Assembly: GCA_023412495.1 (NCBI GenBank)
Contig: JAEYNP010000059.1
Location: 8,812-72,811 of the forward strand
Length of the DNA stretch: 64,000 bases
From: Pseudomonadota bacterium
GTDB lineage: Bacteria > Desulfobacterota > Desulfobulbia > Desulfobulbales > Desulfocapsaceae
Direction: 5' to 3'
How positions within the stretch are numbered: position 1 is the stretch's first letter; each line of letters opens with the position of its first letter. Below are positions 38,047 to 48,155 of this stretch, piece by piece. The position numbers and the translations under genes were made by a program. The notes below the pieces were generated by a model. It was not told where the DNA came from. It searched no databases and saw nothing but the letters and a program-made list of their open reading frames with translations.

Positions 38047-39105
38047 ATGAATCTCGACAACATTCAGTTCACCAGAAAGGTTCTCATTTCCCTGGCTCTC
38101 ATTTCCCTCTTCCTTTTGCTGGGAGCCCTTGCCTGGTACTCGGTGCAGATGCTGCTGCTGATCTTTGCGGGAATTCTTTTCGCCATCTTCGTCAGGGGAG
38201 TCGCCGGTTTTGTCTTCGGCAGGCTTCTTTCCCTGCCGGAGAAGGCGGGTATCCTGGCAACACTGCTCATCCTGCTGGCGCTTCTCTGTGCTTTCTTCAT
38301 TCTGCTCGTCCCACAACTTATCGAACAGGGGGAAAAACTCGCCCAGCAGCTGCCCGAGGCCCTGGCGCTTTTGCAGGAACAAACCGGCTTGCCGCCGGGC
38401 TGGACCAGGGACCTGATGGAAAAGGCAAAAGAATCGGCCACAAGTGGTTCGACCGGAAAGATAGCCAGCCGGGCAATGGGGCTTTTTGCCACCACCCTGG
38501 GAGCGATAACCAGCCTTTTCATCATAATCTTTGTCGGGCTGTATCTCGCCTTTTCGCCTCACTACTACCGGAGGGGAATTCTGCAGCTCTTTCCCGAGCG
38601 TTCCCGCAAGGGCGCCGATCAGGTCCTTCAGGCCCTCAACTACACTCTGGCGCACTGGCTCATCGGCCGGTTCATCGGCATGCTGATCATCAGTGTCTTC
38701 ACCTTCATCGGGCTGCTGCTCCTGGACATCCCTCTGGCGCTGGCCCTGGCCACCCTGGCAGGCCTTCTCACCTTCATCCCCAACATCGGCCCCGTCATCT
38801 CCGCCATTCCCGCCATCCTGCTCGGATTTACCGCCTCGCCGACGACCGCCGCTCTCGTCCTCCTGCTGTATGTCGTCATCCAGGGCATCGAGAGCTATCT
38901 GATCACTCCCCTGATCCAGCAACGTCAAGTCGCTTTGCCGCCGGTGCTGACCCTCAGTTCCCAGGTTGTGCTGGGGAGCAGCTTGGGGATTCTGGGCCTG
39001 GCCCTCGCCACGCCGCTGACTGCCGCCACGCTGGTGCTGGTCAAGCTCCTTTATGTGGAACAGGTTCTGGGGGATGAAGCGGGGGTGAAGGGCATCGAAT
39101 CCTGA
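38047..39105 (+). CDS. AI-2E family permease (1)
   Basis: A 352-residue multi-helix membrane protein of the AI-2E/UPF0118 family. It starts at MNLDNIQFTRKVLISLALIS behind GGGAAGG. Helices include LLLIFAGILFAIFVRGVAGF and the family pattern LATLAGLLTFIPNIGPVISAIPAILLGF, ending LGLALATPLTAATLVLVKLLYVE. Family members include AI-2 exporters and Na+/H+ antiporters; the substrate is unknown. It is probably co-transcribed with mgtC and is followed by a clear terminator. Confidence 0.92.
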   Translation: MNLDNIQFTRKVLISLALISLFLLLGALAWYSVQMLLLIFAGILFAIFVRGVAGFVFGRLLSLPEKAGILATLLILLALLCAFFILLVPQLIEQGEKLAQQLPEALALLQEQTGLPPGWTRDLMEKAKESATSGSTGKIASRAMGLFATTLGAITSLFIIIFVGLYLAFSPHYYRRGILQLFPERSRKGADQVLQALNYTLAHWLIGRFIGMLIISVFTFIGLLLLDIPLALALATLAGLLTFIPNIGPVISAIPAILLGFTASPTTAALVLLLYVVIQGIESYLITPLIQQRQVALPPVLTLSSQVVLGSSLGILGLALATPLTAATLVLVKLLYVEQVLGDEAGVKGIES

Positions 39106-39112
39106 CACCTTT

Positions 39113-39137
39113 ATTCCGCTTCAGCGGAATTTTGTTT
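39113..39137 (+). terminator. Hairpin terminator after AI-2E permease
   Basis: Stem ATTCCGCT/AGCGGAAT with a 2-nt loop and following TTTGTTT, 7 nt after the stop of the permease gene. Confidence 0.8.
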
Positions 39138-39315
39138 CGGCCTTCCTGAAAAAGGGAGTCCACGCAAAGCAAAAAAGCATTACCAGCCGTAATCCATGCA
39201 AAAACATAATCAGCACGTCCAGAATCGCGGGTATGAAGGAGAGTTTTTCGCTTTCGCGCCCTCCAGGGGAATGGCTTGATTCCAAAGCATCTTCTGCTAC
39301 GGCAAAAAGCAAACC

Positions 39316-39331
39316 TGGCACATAAATTGCT
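39316..39331 (+). promoter_or_regulatory. Sigma54 promoter of the outer-membrane barrel gene
   Basis: TGGCACATAAATTGCT matches the sigma54 consensus (TGGCACRNNNNTTGCW) at every defined position. Transcription would start near 39343 and leave a leader of about 50 nt that ends in AAGGAGG before the ATG at 39395. No activator site was identified in the 180 nt upstream. Confidence 0.8.
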
Positions 39332-39394
39332 CTTGAAATTAACCAGGAGGATCCGGGTCATTCGCTCACACATCATCTACCAAGGAGGAAAGAA

Positions 39395-39907
39395 ATGACT
39401 TTCAAGAAAGCGCTTTATGTAGCTTCGGCAATCTTGCTGTTGGCCCCGGTCACCGCTTTCGGCCAGACCGGTAATCCGTTCAAGCAGGGAGCCCGGGATT
39501 TTTCCATAACCGGCTCGGGATCGAGCGATGAAAGCTTCGACAGTACGGGGCTTTCTGCGTCGGTCAACCTCGGCATGTTTTTCATCGACGGTCTGGAGGG
39601 CAATATTCGGCAGGAAATCACCTACACGGACGTCAATGATGATGATGCTTTTTCCGGATCGACCAGAATCGGCATCGACTACCATTTCGGCGACTGGCGG
39701 TGGGTTCCCTTCCTGGGCGCCACGGCCGGTTTCGTCTATGGCGACAACGTCGACGATGATTTTATCGCCGGCCCGGAGGGCGGCTTGAAGTACATGCTCA
39801 ATCCGACCACATATATCGTCGCGAGTGTTGAATATCAGATTTTTTTCGACAGCGACGACGATGACGGGCGTTTCGTCTATGGCCTCGGTCTCGGTTTGAC
39901 CTTCTGA
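39395..39907 (+). CDS. Outer-membrane beta-barrel protein
   Basis: A 170-residue OmpA-like 8-strand barrel. A signal peptide (residues 1-23) ends at AFG before QTG. Alternating strands follow (FSITGSGSSDES, GLSASVNLGMFFIDGL, STRIGIDYHFGDWRWVPFLGATAG), ending in Phe (GLGLTF), the outer-membrane insertion signal. Asp-rich turns (DVNDDDA, SDDDDGR) may bind cations. A perfect sigma54 promoter drives it, so expression is probably conditional. No peptidoglycan-binding OmpA domain. Confidence 0.85.
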   Translation: MTFKKALYVASAILLLAPVTAFGQTGNPFKQGARDFSITGSGSSDESFDSTGLSASVNLGMFFIDGLEGNIRQEITYTDVNDDDAFSGSTRIGIDYHFGDWRWVPFLGATAGFVYGDNVDDDFIAGPEGGLKYMLNPTTYIVASVEYQIFFDSDDDDGRFVYGLGLGLTF

Positions 39908-40046
39908 ACGGCCGGAAGGGAAAGTCGCACTGGAAGATTCCTGCCGGGCTGACTCTGGATCCTCCCTCAACCTGCCTGGATGCGGCGGACATCCAATGTA
40001 ATGAAAACCGACCCATGAGCTGACGGGATGGATCTTGTCTTGTCCC

Positions 40047-40062
40047 GGACAGAGTTCTGTCC
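40047..40062. promoter_or_regulatory. Palindrome upstream of glgX
   Basis: GGACAGA, 2 nt, TCTGTCC: a 7-bp perfect inverted repeat about 80 nt before the glgX start and 140 nt after the barrel gene. It could be an operator or a weak terminator. No T-run follows directly. Confidence 0.35.
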
Positions 40063-40143
40063 CATTGTTTAGGGATATGCGGCTGCTGATATGCAGCTGC
40101 TGTTCCGGCGCAGGAATTTCCTGATCAACAGAAGGAGTACGAC

Positions 40144-42255
<2,112 letters not shown>

Positions 42256-42716
42256 AAGACCTCCTTTTCCTCCGGCCGAGACCGGGAGCACTTCATTGAC
42301 AGGCATAGAGCTCTGTGATAACATACTCATGGAGCTTATTGCCGCCATCCGCGTCTGTTTCGGATGGATCACGGACCGCAATCCACTGATCATCAGCCAA
42401 GACCGGCAGCAGATTTGCACGAATTTCCTCGTATTCCGCGTCCGGCCGTAGGGGCGAATCTTGTATTCGCCCGAAACCACAGGCCCTCTTTCGCGGCAGC
42501 CGCCGACCCTCTCGCGGGCGATCACAAGGATCGCCCCTACGGCCCCCATCGCGCGAGTACCGGCAAAATCGCATCCCGATGCTGCATACCATCGACATGC
42601 GCCAAAACTTCATAAGCTCTTGGAATCGCACTCCCTGTAACAGACCAGTTCATACCGCAAGGCAGCACTGATTCACCGTTTTTTCAGATCCACATAACCA
42701 GAGAGGAGATTGAAAA
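42256..42716. other. Region upstream of qNor
   Basis: A 461-nt gap. It holds a possible sigma70 promoter (TTGACA at 42296, 17-nt spacer, TAACAT at 42319) and a 93-bp inverted-repeat element (42448-42540). A good ribosome site (GAGAGGAG) precedes norZ. I saw no FNR or NorR-like site. The promoter may drive norZ or an unseen small RNA. Confidence 0.5.
42448..42540. repeat. REP/MITE-like inverted-repeat element
   Basis: Arms GTAGGGGCGAATCTTGTATT... (42448-42473) and its near complement at 42515-42540 (ending GGATCGCCCCTAC) border a 41-nt centre. Each arm is itself palindromic (GGGCGA / TCGCCC). Similar GTAGGGGCGA palindromes are, to my recollection, widespread between genes in delta-proteobacteria. 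It is 176 nt before norZ and could fold in its leader. Confidence 0.75.
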
Positions 42717-45011
42717 ATGATCAGCGCGAAATTGAAGTTGTATTTCATCATCGCCCTCGCCGGGTCAATCATCATCGCCTTGATCGGCTACGTGTACACG
42801 GCGAGGGATCTCCCGCCCTACCCCGGCAGGGTCGTGGCGGAGGACGGCCGGGAGGTCACGGGGCGGCAGCAGATCCTCGCAGGCCAACACGTCTGGCAGA
42901 AGTACGGTCTCATGGACGTCGGCAGCGTCTGGGGGCACGGCACCTACCGCGGCCCGGATTTCACCGCCCAGGCACTGCACAACATGGGCGAGACCATGCG
43001 GGAAAAGCTGTCCAGGGATCACTTCGGCCTCCCCTACGCCCAGCTGGACACCCTGTCGGAAGGCGCGGTGGACGCGGTGGTCATCGAGGACATCAAACAA
43101 AATACCTACCAGCCCGCGGACGACATACTCCTCATCTCCAACCTGAAGGCCCACACCCTCATGGAAAACCGGAAGTTCTACCAGGCCTTCTTCACCCAGG
43201 GGGATCCCGAGGGACCAATCAATCCCGGAACCATCACCAACGCGCAGGAGATCGACAACCTGGCTGACTTCTTCTTCTGGACCGCCTGGGCCGCCTCGAC
43301 CATCCGGCCCGGCGACAACCACACCTACACCAACAACTGGCCGCACGACATCAGCGTCGGCAACATGGCCTCGGGCAAGTCCCTGGTCTGGTCCGCCATC
43401 TCGCTGGTGGCCTTCGGCCTCTGTCTCGGCCTCGTGATCTACATCTTCCACCGCTACACCTACAATCTCGGCGCCGTGCCGTTCAAGCCCGAGAAGGCCA
43501 ATCTGCTCGCCGCTGCAGGCGTATCGGCCAGCCAGCGCAAGACCGCCAAGTATTTTCTGGTAGTCGCGGCCCTCTTTACCCTGCAGACCACCATGGGCGG
43601 TTTCATGGCCCACTACACCATCCATCCGGGCACCTTCTACGGCCTGGATATAGTCGCGAAAATCTTCCCGTATAATCTGCTGAAGACCTGGCATCTCCAG
43701 CTCGCGGTGTTCTGGATCGCCACCGCCTGGATCGGCATGACCCTCTTCGTCTCGCCCTACGTCGGAGGCAGGGAACCGAAGCTGCAGCCGCTGCTGGTCG
43801 ATATCCTTTTCATCGCTGTGGTCATCGTGGTCGTCGGCAGCATGACCGGAGAAGTTTTGGGAATTTTCGGTTTCTTCGATGAAGGAGCTGTCCCGCAGGA
43901 AGGTTTCTTCAAGGGCGCCTGGTTCTGGTTCGGCCATCAGGGCTGGGAATACCTGGAGCTGGGCAGGTTCTGGCAGATCCTCCTGCTGGTCGGCCTCATC
44001 ATCTGGCTCTTTCTGGTGGTGCGGGCCCTGAAATCCCACTTCCGCTCGGGCCACGACCGGTGGGGCCTGCCCCATTTTCTCACCTACTCCGCCGTGGCCG
44101 TGGTGGGATTCTTCTGCTTCGGCCTGCTCTACGATCCGAACAGCCACCTGACCATCGCCGATTTCTGGCGGTGGTGGGTCGTCCACACCTGGGTGGAGGG
44201 CTCCTTCGAGTTTTTTGCCGCCGCGGCCATCGTCTTCGTCATGGTCAACCTGTCCCTGGTCGACCTCAAAGCCGGGCTGCGCACCGTCTACTTCACCGTG
44301 GCCCTGGCCCTCTTCTCGGGCATCATCGGGGTCGGCCACCACTACTACTGGTTCGGCGAACCATCGTTCTGGCTGGCGCTGGGCTCCACCATCTCGGCGC
44401 TTGAGCCGGTGCCGATTCTCCTTTTGCTGTCCGAGACCTGGCATAACCAGAAGACCATCGCCAAGGCCGGCAAAACCTTCCCCTACCGCTATCCCCTGAT
44501 GTTCCTGTCGGCGGCGGTGGCCTGGGAGGTCCTGGGGGCCGGCGTCATGGGCCTGTCCATCACCACCCCCATCATCAACTATTACGAGCACGGCACATAC
44601 CTCACGGTCAACCACGGACATACCGCCCTGTTCGGAACATATGGATTGCTGGCCGTGGGGCTTCTGCTCTTCTCCATGCGCGGCATCGTGAGCGAAAGAG
44701 GCTGGAACGACCGGCTGCTCTCCATCTCTTTCTGGTCCACCAATATAGGCCTGTTGTCGATGTTCGTCCTGACCCTTCTGCCGGTGGGGGTCATGCAGTC
44801 GCTGGACAATCTCAACAACGGCTTCTGGCATGCCCGGTCCAACGCCTTCTGGAATTCGGAGACCATCCAGTTCCTCGGCCAGATCCGTCTGATCCCCGAC
44901 ACGCTGATCATCATCGGGGCGGTCACCCTGCTGATCTTCATGATCAAGGCCATGGGCCACCTGAAGCCGGTGACCATAGAGACCGGGGCCGCCTACCCCG
45001 GCCAGGCCTGA
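42717..45011 (+). CDS. norZ: Quinol-dependent nitric oxide reductase
   Basis: A 764-residue single-subunit qNor that reduces NO to N2O with electrons from quinol at the inner membrane. The N-terminus fuses a NorC-like periplasmic domain (GQHVWQKYGLMDVGSVWGHGTYRGPDFTA, about 55-85) that lacks the heme-c motif CxxCH. The NorB-like part has about 14 helices and haem/Fe ligand helices (KTWHLQLAVFWIATAWIG; HTWVEGSFEFF; GVGHHYYWFGEP; VNHGHTALFG). No partner gene is needed. It stands alone, so NO detoxification is more likely than full denitrification, which needs genes not seen here. Confidence 0.95.
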   Translation: MISAKLKLYFIIALAGSIIIALIGYVYTARDLPPYPGRVVAEDGREVTGRQQILAGQHVWQKYGLMDVGSVWGHGTYRGPDFTAQALHNMGETMREKLSRDHFGLPYAQLDTLSEGAVDAVVIEDIKQNTYQPADDILLISNLKAHTLMENRKFYQAFFTQGDPEGPINPGTITNAQEIDNLADFFFWTAWAASTIRPGDNHTYTNNWPHDISVGNMASGKSLVWSAISLVAFGLCLGLVIYIFHRYTYNLGAVPFKPEKANLLAAAGVSASQRKTAKYFLVVAALFTLQTTMGGFMAHYTIHPGTFYGLDIVAKIFPYNLLKTWHLQLAVFWIATAWIGMTLFVSPYVGGREPKLQPLLVDILFIAVVIVVVGSMTGEVLGIFGFFDEGAVPQEGFFKGAWFWFGHQGWEYLELGRFWQILLLVGLIIWLFLVVRALKSHFRSGHDRWGLPHFLTYSAVAVVGFFCFGLLYDPNSHLTIADFWRWWVVHTWVEGSFEFFAAAAIVFVMVNLSLVDLKAGLRTVYFTVALALFSGIIGVGHHYYWFGEPSFWLALGSTISALEPVPILLLLSETWHNQKTIAKAGKTFPYRYPLMFLSAAVAWEVLGAGVMGLSITTPIINYYEHGTYLTVNHGHTALFGTYGLLAVGLLLFSMRGIVSERGWNDRLLSISFWSTNIGLLSMFVLTLLPVGVMQSLDNLNNGFWHARSNAFWNSETIQFLGQIRLIPDTLIIIGAVTLLIFMIKAMGHLKPVTIETGAAYPGQA

Positions 45012-45058
45012 GGGGACTCGAGGATTTTGAGATATTCTTTTTTTTCCGGATGATTGTC

Positions 45059-45093
45059 CGGGCCGGCAGGAAAATTTTCCGCACCGGCCCGGA
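45059..45093 (+). terminator. GC-rich hairpin after qNor
   Basis: A perfect stem CCGGGCCGG/CCGGCCCGG with a 17-nt loop, 48 nt after norZ. There is no immediate T-run (a TTTTTC occurs further on), so termination is likely but unproven. A comparable GC-rich block lies upstream of the paralogous gene at 47.1 kb. Confidence 0.45.
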
Positions 45094-45181
45094 AGCCTAC
45101 CCCTGTGCAGCCTGTTTTTCTCCCCGCCATTCCGAAATCGCCGCTAAATCACCGCCAGATCGCCGTTATTAAGATCACTCC

Positions 45182-45197
45182 TGGCACGGTTAATGAA
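45182..45197 (+). promoter_or_regulatory. Shared promoter-like motif, copy 1
   Basis: TGGCACGGTTAATGAA has the sigma54 -24 box, but the -12 box reads ATGAA instead of TTGCW. The same 16-mer with one change occurs at 47053-47068 upstream of the paralogous gene. It lies 93 nt before the start at 45290. Confidence 0.45.
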
Positions 45198-45289
45198 TAG
45201 AAGAACATGGCATCATTGCATCCATCTGCTGAGCCGAGAACAAGACAATGAATCCAGAAAAATCAATTCATCATCAGGGGGATTTTGAT

Positions 45290-45823
45290 ATGGAGACGGA
45301 AGAAAGGAAAACAACCATGGGCGAAACCGAGGCGGAAATGAGCCGTCTCGAGGAGCAGGCCAAAAAGAAGGTGCAATCCCTGAAAGAGGAGGCCGTGGAC
45401 AGAGGACGCAAATACCTCGAACTGCAGAAGGGCACTACCGCGGCATATATGAAGGATTTCGCAGAAGCCATGGAAACTGCGGCCTCCCATTTGGACAGCA
45501 TGCAGCGGAGGGTCACGAGCGAGTATATCAAATCGGCTTCCAGAGAGTTGAAGCGATGGTCTTCTTCCCTTCGCGATTACGGGATCGACAGCCTGGCTCA
45601 GCAGGCGCAGGCCTTTGCGGGCCGCCATCCCGGAATGGTGCTGGGCGGGGCGGCGGTGGCCGGTTTTGCCGTCACCCGGGTATTCCGAAGCGTCGAACGG
45701 TTAAGGAAGCCGGCCGAGGGGGGGAAGGCGTCCCGGATGGAGGAATCCGCCCCTGCCGAACAGGTGTATCGTCCTTCGGAATACCGGCAGACACCGGCGG
45801 AAGAATTTGGCCCCCACAGCTGA
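45290..45823 (+). CDS. Envelope-associated protein with C-terminal membrane anchor
   Basis: A 177-residue protein from the ATG at 45290 (METEERK), after AGGGGGATTTTGAT; a further ATG 14 codons upstream has no ribosome site. The N-terminal half is charged and heptad-like (EAEMSRLEEQAKKKVQSLKEEAVDRGRK), followed by SSLRDYGIDSLAQQAQAFAGRHPGMVLGGAAVAGFAVTRVFRS, a single membrane helix. The tail half is closely similar to the protein at 47151 (RHHPALLLGGALLAGFALTRAVK). I do not recognise a named family. It probably starts the first envelope operon with the DUF3618 gene 97 nt downstream. Confidence 0.8.
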   Translation: METEERKTTMGETEAEMSRLEEQAKKKVQSLKEEAVDRGRKYLELQKGTTAAYMKDFAEAMETAASHLDSMQRRVTSEYIKSASRELKRWSSSLRDYGIDSLAQQAQAFAGRHPGMVLGGAAVAGFAVTRVFRSVERLRKPAEGGKASRMEESAPAEQVYRPSEYRQTPAEEFGPHS

Positions 45824-45919
45824 CCCCGCACCACGGGCGAAGGATCAGGATGACACGATAACCTCCGCCGCTCGGACAGGGCGGCGGCCGCCCGGCCAGT
45901 GCAACTGCAGGAGGTATAT

Positions 45920-46255
45920 ATGAAGTCGGATGAATCGTTGAAGAAGGATCAGTATATAGAAGAAATCGAGCAAACGAGGGAAGAGATCGATAGAACCCTC
46001 CTGCTCCTGCAAGGCAAGTTATCGCCCCGCGAACTATGGGATCAGGCGCTCAGATCGAGCGGAGGGGCGAGGGAGCTTTCCTTGAATCTCGGCCGGACCC
46101 TCAGGGACAATCCCATTCCGGCAACCCTTCTGGGCATCAGCCTGATCTGGCTGATCGTGGCGGGGATGAGCGACAACAGACCCCGTCCCAAACCGTTCGA
46201 ACGGGAACGAATCAACGTGCACATGCAGCAGGTTGACCCACGGCTTGTCATGTAG
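45920..46255 (+). CDS. DUF3618 protein (short)
   Basis: A 111-residue protein starting MKSDESLKKDQYIEEIEQTREEIDRTLLLLQGKLSPRELWDQ behind AGGAGGTATAT. It carries the DUF3618 signature (charged EIEQTREEIDRTL helix, then a short linker) and one membrane helix (NPIPATLLGISLIWLIVAGM). It is a short paralogue of the 263-residue protein at 48156. It ends at a terminator. Function unknown. Confidence 0.85.
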   Translation: MKSDESLKKDQYIEEIEQTREEIDRTLLLLQGKLSPRELWDQALRSSGGARELSLNLGRTLRDNPIPATLLGISLIWLIVAGMSDNRPRPKPFERERINVHMQQVDPRLVM

Positions 46256-46260
46256 AGGTG

Positions 46261-46296
46261 ACTCGACCGCCTCCTCCGGAGTGGTTGAGTTTTTTC
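46261..46296 (+). terminator. Hairpin terminator after DUF3618
   Basis: Stem ACTCGACC/GGTTGAGT (one G-U pair), with inner CTCC/GGAG stem, followed by TTTTTC. It ends the first envelope operon. Confidence 0.85.
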
Positions 46297-46311
46297 AACA
46301 GATGGAAACCA

Positions 46312-46674
46312 TCAGTTTGCGGAGGGCTTTTCCCGTTTCACCAGTTTCAGACGGACCGCCCCCTTCCCGGTTTTCATCTCCGACCGGGCGATTTCGCTCC
46401 AGCCGCTGTTTATGACTTCGATCAACCCTCCCGGACCGTAGACCGACTCCATCATCATATCGTAGATGCGAATACAGGACGCCAGGCTGTTCGGTGCCCG
46501 CCGACGGACAGCGTCAATTCTCCATTGCAGTTGACGGCTGCGGCGCCGGATCGATTCCGGCTGGTTCATGATGAGTTCCTCGATGGCCGCCACCCTTGCT
46601 TTCTCGAATTCCTGGGGATCTTCCCGGTATAGCTTGACCCACATCTCCCAATCCGAAATCGATTTCATTTCCAT
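46312..46674 (-). CDS. DUF3135-like protein
   Basis: A 120-residue protein from the ATG at 46674 (MEMKSISDWEMWVKLYREDPQEFEKAR), with GGAGG 4 nt upstream. The sequence pattern (SDWEMW, DPQEFEKARVAAIEELI, RRRSRQLQWRIDAVRRRAPNSLASCIRIYDMM) matches the DUF3135 family of small soluble proteins. Function unknown. It faces leftward into the terminator of the DUF3618 gene and is the only opposed gene in this cluster. Confidence 0.75.
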   Translation of the reverse strand: MEMKSISDWEMWVKLYREDPQEFEKARVAAIEELIMNQPESIRRRSRQLQWRIDAVRRRAPNSLASCIRIYDMMMESVYGPGGLIEVINSGWSEIARSEMKTGKGAVRLKLVKREKPSAN

Positions 46675-47150
46675 AGTGCCTCCAACGGTTCCAGGAAGAA
46701 CCGAACGACGCTGCGCCCATTCTCCCCATTGCTTGCCGATTATGAACCATGTACGAATCGAATAGTGTACCCTAGCAATTTTATACCCTAAAAATATAAG
46801 CACTGCTCGCAAAAACCAAAACTCTCTCCCCTTCAGGCACCATAAAACCAACAGGCATCAATCCGCTGCGGGTTGTTTGCTCATCCGATGAGATAAGACA
46901 TGAGTCTTTATTTTCAGGATAGTGGTCCGGGCTTGTAGGATAAGCGTGGGCGCCGTTTTCGGCCGGCCGCCCCCGGCAGCAGCCATCCCTTGATATTATT
47001 ACTGTTTTTTTGAATTTTATTATTTTTCCCGACAGAAGAATTACTCAGGTTTTGGCATGGTTAATGAAAAGAAATTTGAGTATGGCTGTTTCGAGAACTG
47101 CGAAAGTAAAAAATATTGCGAAAAATATTTCGATTTCGGGGGTAAGTACG
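46675..47150. promoter_or_regulatory. Intergenic region with shared motif, copy 2
   Basis: A 476-nt gap. It holds the second copy of the shared motif, TGGCATGGTTAATGAA at 47053-47068, 98 nt before the start at 47151. A GC-rich stretch (46945-46980) resembles the block upstream of the paralogue. No gene is supported. The upstream half is AT-rich and probably holds the leftward promoter. Confidence 0.45.
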
Positions 47151-47633
47151 ATGAAGCGAGTAGGAGAAAGCACCACCGCCGGGTGGGCAGAGAGTGATAT
47201 TTTGAGTCAGGGCCTTGTCGAACAGGCTAACGTCCAGGCGCAAACCGTTAACGAGGACATCACAGAAATTGCGACTGCGTATCGCGACCTCAAGACAGGG
47301 GCTTGCGCCACAAACCCCGGGTTATGCGCCGAACACCCGAAAGCAACGACAGGGAAGGAGGAAAAAACGGTGAAAAAGGATACTGATACTTATGTCGATA
47401 CCATGCGACGCTGGTCGGCCGCCGTCCGTAATTACCGCGTGGAGGAACTGACCCACCAGGTCCAGGACTTCGCCCGCCACCATCCGGCTCTTCTTCTCGG
47501 AGGGGCGCTCCTCGCCGGTTTCGCACTGACCCGCGCCGTCAAGATCACCGGCAACGGCCCGAGACTCGCCAAGCGGGAGCAGTCCTACGGCCAAGATATT
47601 CTCCCGGCGGAAGAAGAGGTTTTCCGCAGTTGA
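47151..47633 (+). CDS. Envelope-associated protein, paralogue of 45290
   Basis: A 160-residue protein from the ATG at 47151 (MKRVGEST) after GGGGGTAAG; upstream starts exist without ribosome sites. The N-terminal half differs from its paralogue, but the C-terminal half keeps MRRWSAAVRNYRVEELTHQVQDFARHHPALLLGGALLAGFALTRAVK with one membrane helix. Two cysteines (GACATNPGLCAEH) are specific to this copy. It heads the second envelope operon with the holin-like gene 58 nt downstream. Confidence 0.75.
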   Translation: MKRVGESTTAGWAESDILSQGLVEQANVQAQTVNEDITEIATAYRDLKTGACATNPGLCAEHPKATTGKEEKTVKKDTDTYVDTMRRWSAAVRNYRVEELTHQVQDFARHHPALLLGGALLAGFALTRAVKITGNGPRLAKREQSYGQDILPAEEEVFRS

Positions 47634-47691
47634 GAACGTCGGCTGCAGTGTTGCGTCAGGAAATGCAAAGAAGATTTTAACGGAGGACATT

Positions 47692-48090
47692 ATGGAGGCA
47701 AGAAAGGAAGATAAATCCATAGCCACTCTGATTTCAGACCTTACCAGGGATATAACCACCCTCTTCCGCCAGGAAATCCTCCTGGTGAAGACAGAGGTGT
47801 CCGAAAAAGTCGGACAAGCGGAAAGCGGCATGACTATGCTCATTGTCGGCGGCGCCATAGCGTATGCGGGTTTGCTGTTTCTCCTCGCCGCCGCCGTTCT
47901 CGGTTTGTCCCTCTACCTGCAGCCATGGCTTTCGGCCTTGATTGTGGCTGGTGTGGTACTGATCGTCGGACTTATCATGGTGGCGAAAGGAAGAAAGAAC
48001 CTGAAGGCTCGCAATCTTATTCCGGAGAAAACGGTCGAATCGCTGCAGCGGGATAAACTTCTCGCCCAGAAGCATGTCACGGCCCACTGA
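47692..48090 (+). CDS. Phage-holin-like DUF1469 protein
   Basis: A 132-residue protein. An amphipathic N-terminus (SIATLISDLTRDITTLFRQEILLVKTEVSEK) precedes two membrane helices (MTMLIVGGAIAYAGLLFLLAAAVLGLSL and LSALIVAGVVLIVGLIMVAKGRK). This is the holin-superfamily/DUF1469 layout, often found next to DUF3618 genes, and does not imply a phage. It lies between the anchor protein and DUF3618 genes. Ribosome site GGAGG. Confidence 0.85.
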   Translation: MEARKEDKSIATLISDLTRDITTLFRQEILLVKTEVSEKVGQAESGMTMLIVGGAIAYAGLLFLLAAAVLGLSLYLQPWLSALIVAGVVLIVGLIMVAKGRKNLKARNLIPEKTVESLQRDKLLAQKHVTAH

Positions 48091-48155
48091 GAAGGTGGAA
48101 ACGAAGGCATGACCGTATGATCTCCTACCATTATAATCTTCCAGAAGGAGGAATT

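Noticed and set aside
42765..44960. Long open frame opposite qNor
   Set aside because: The coding strand is a definite NO reductase. The mirror translation is a low-complexity product of codon bias.
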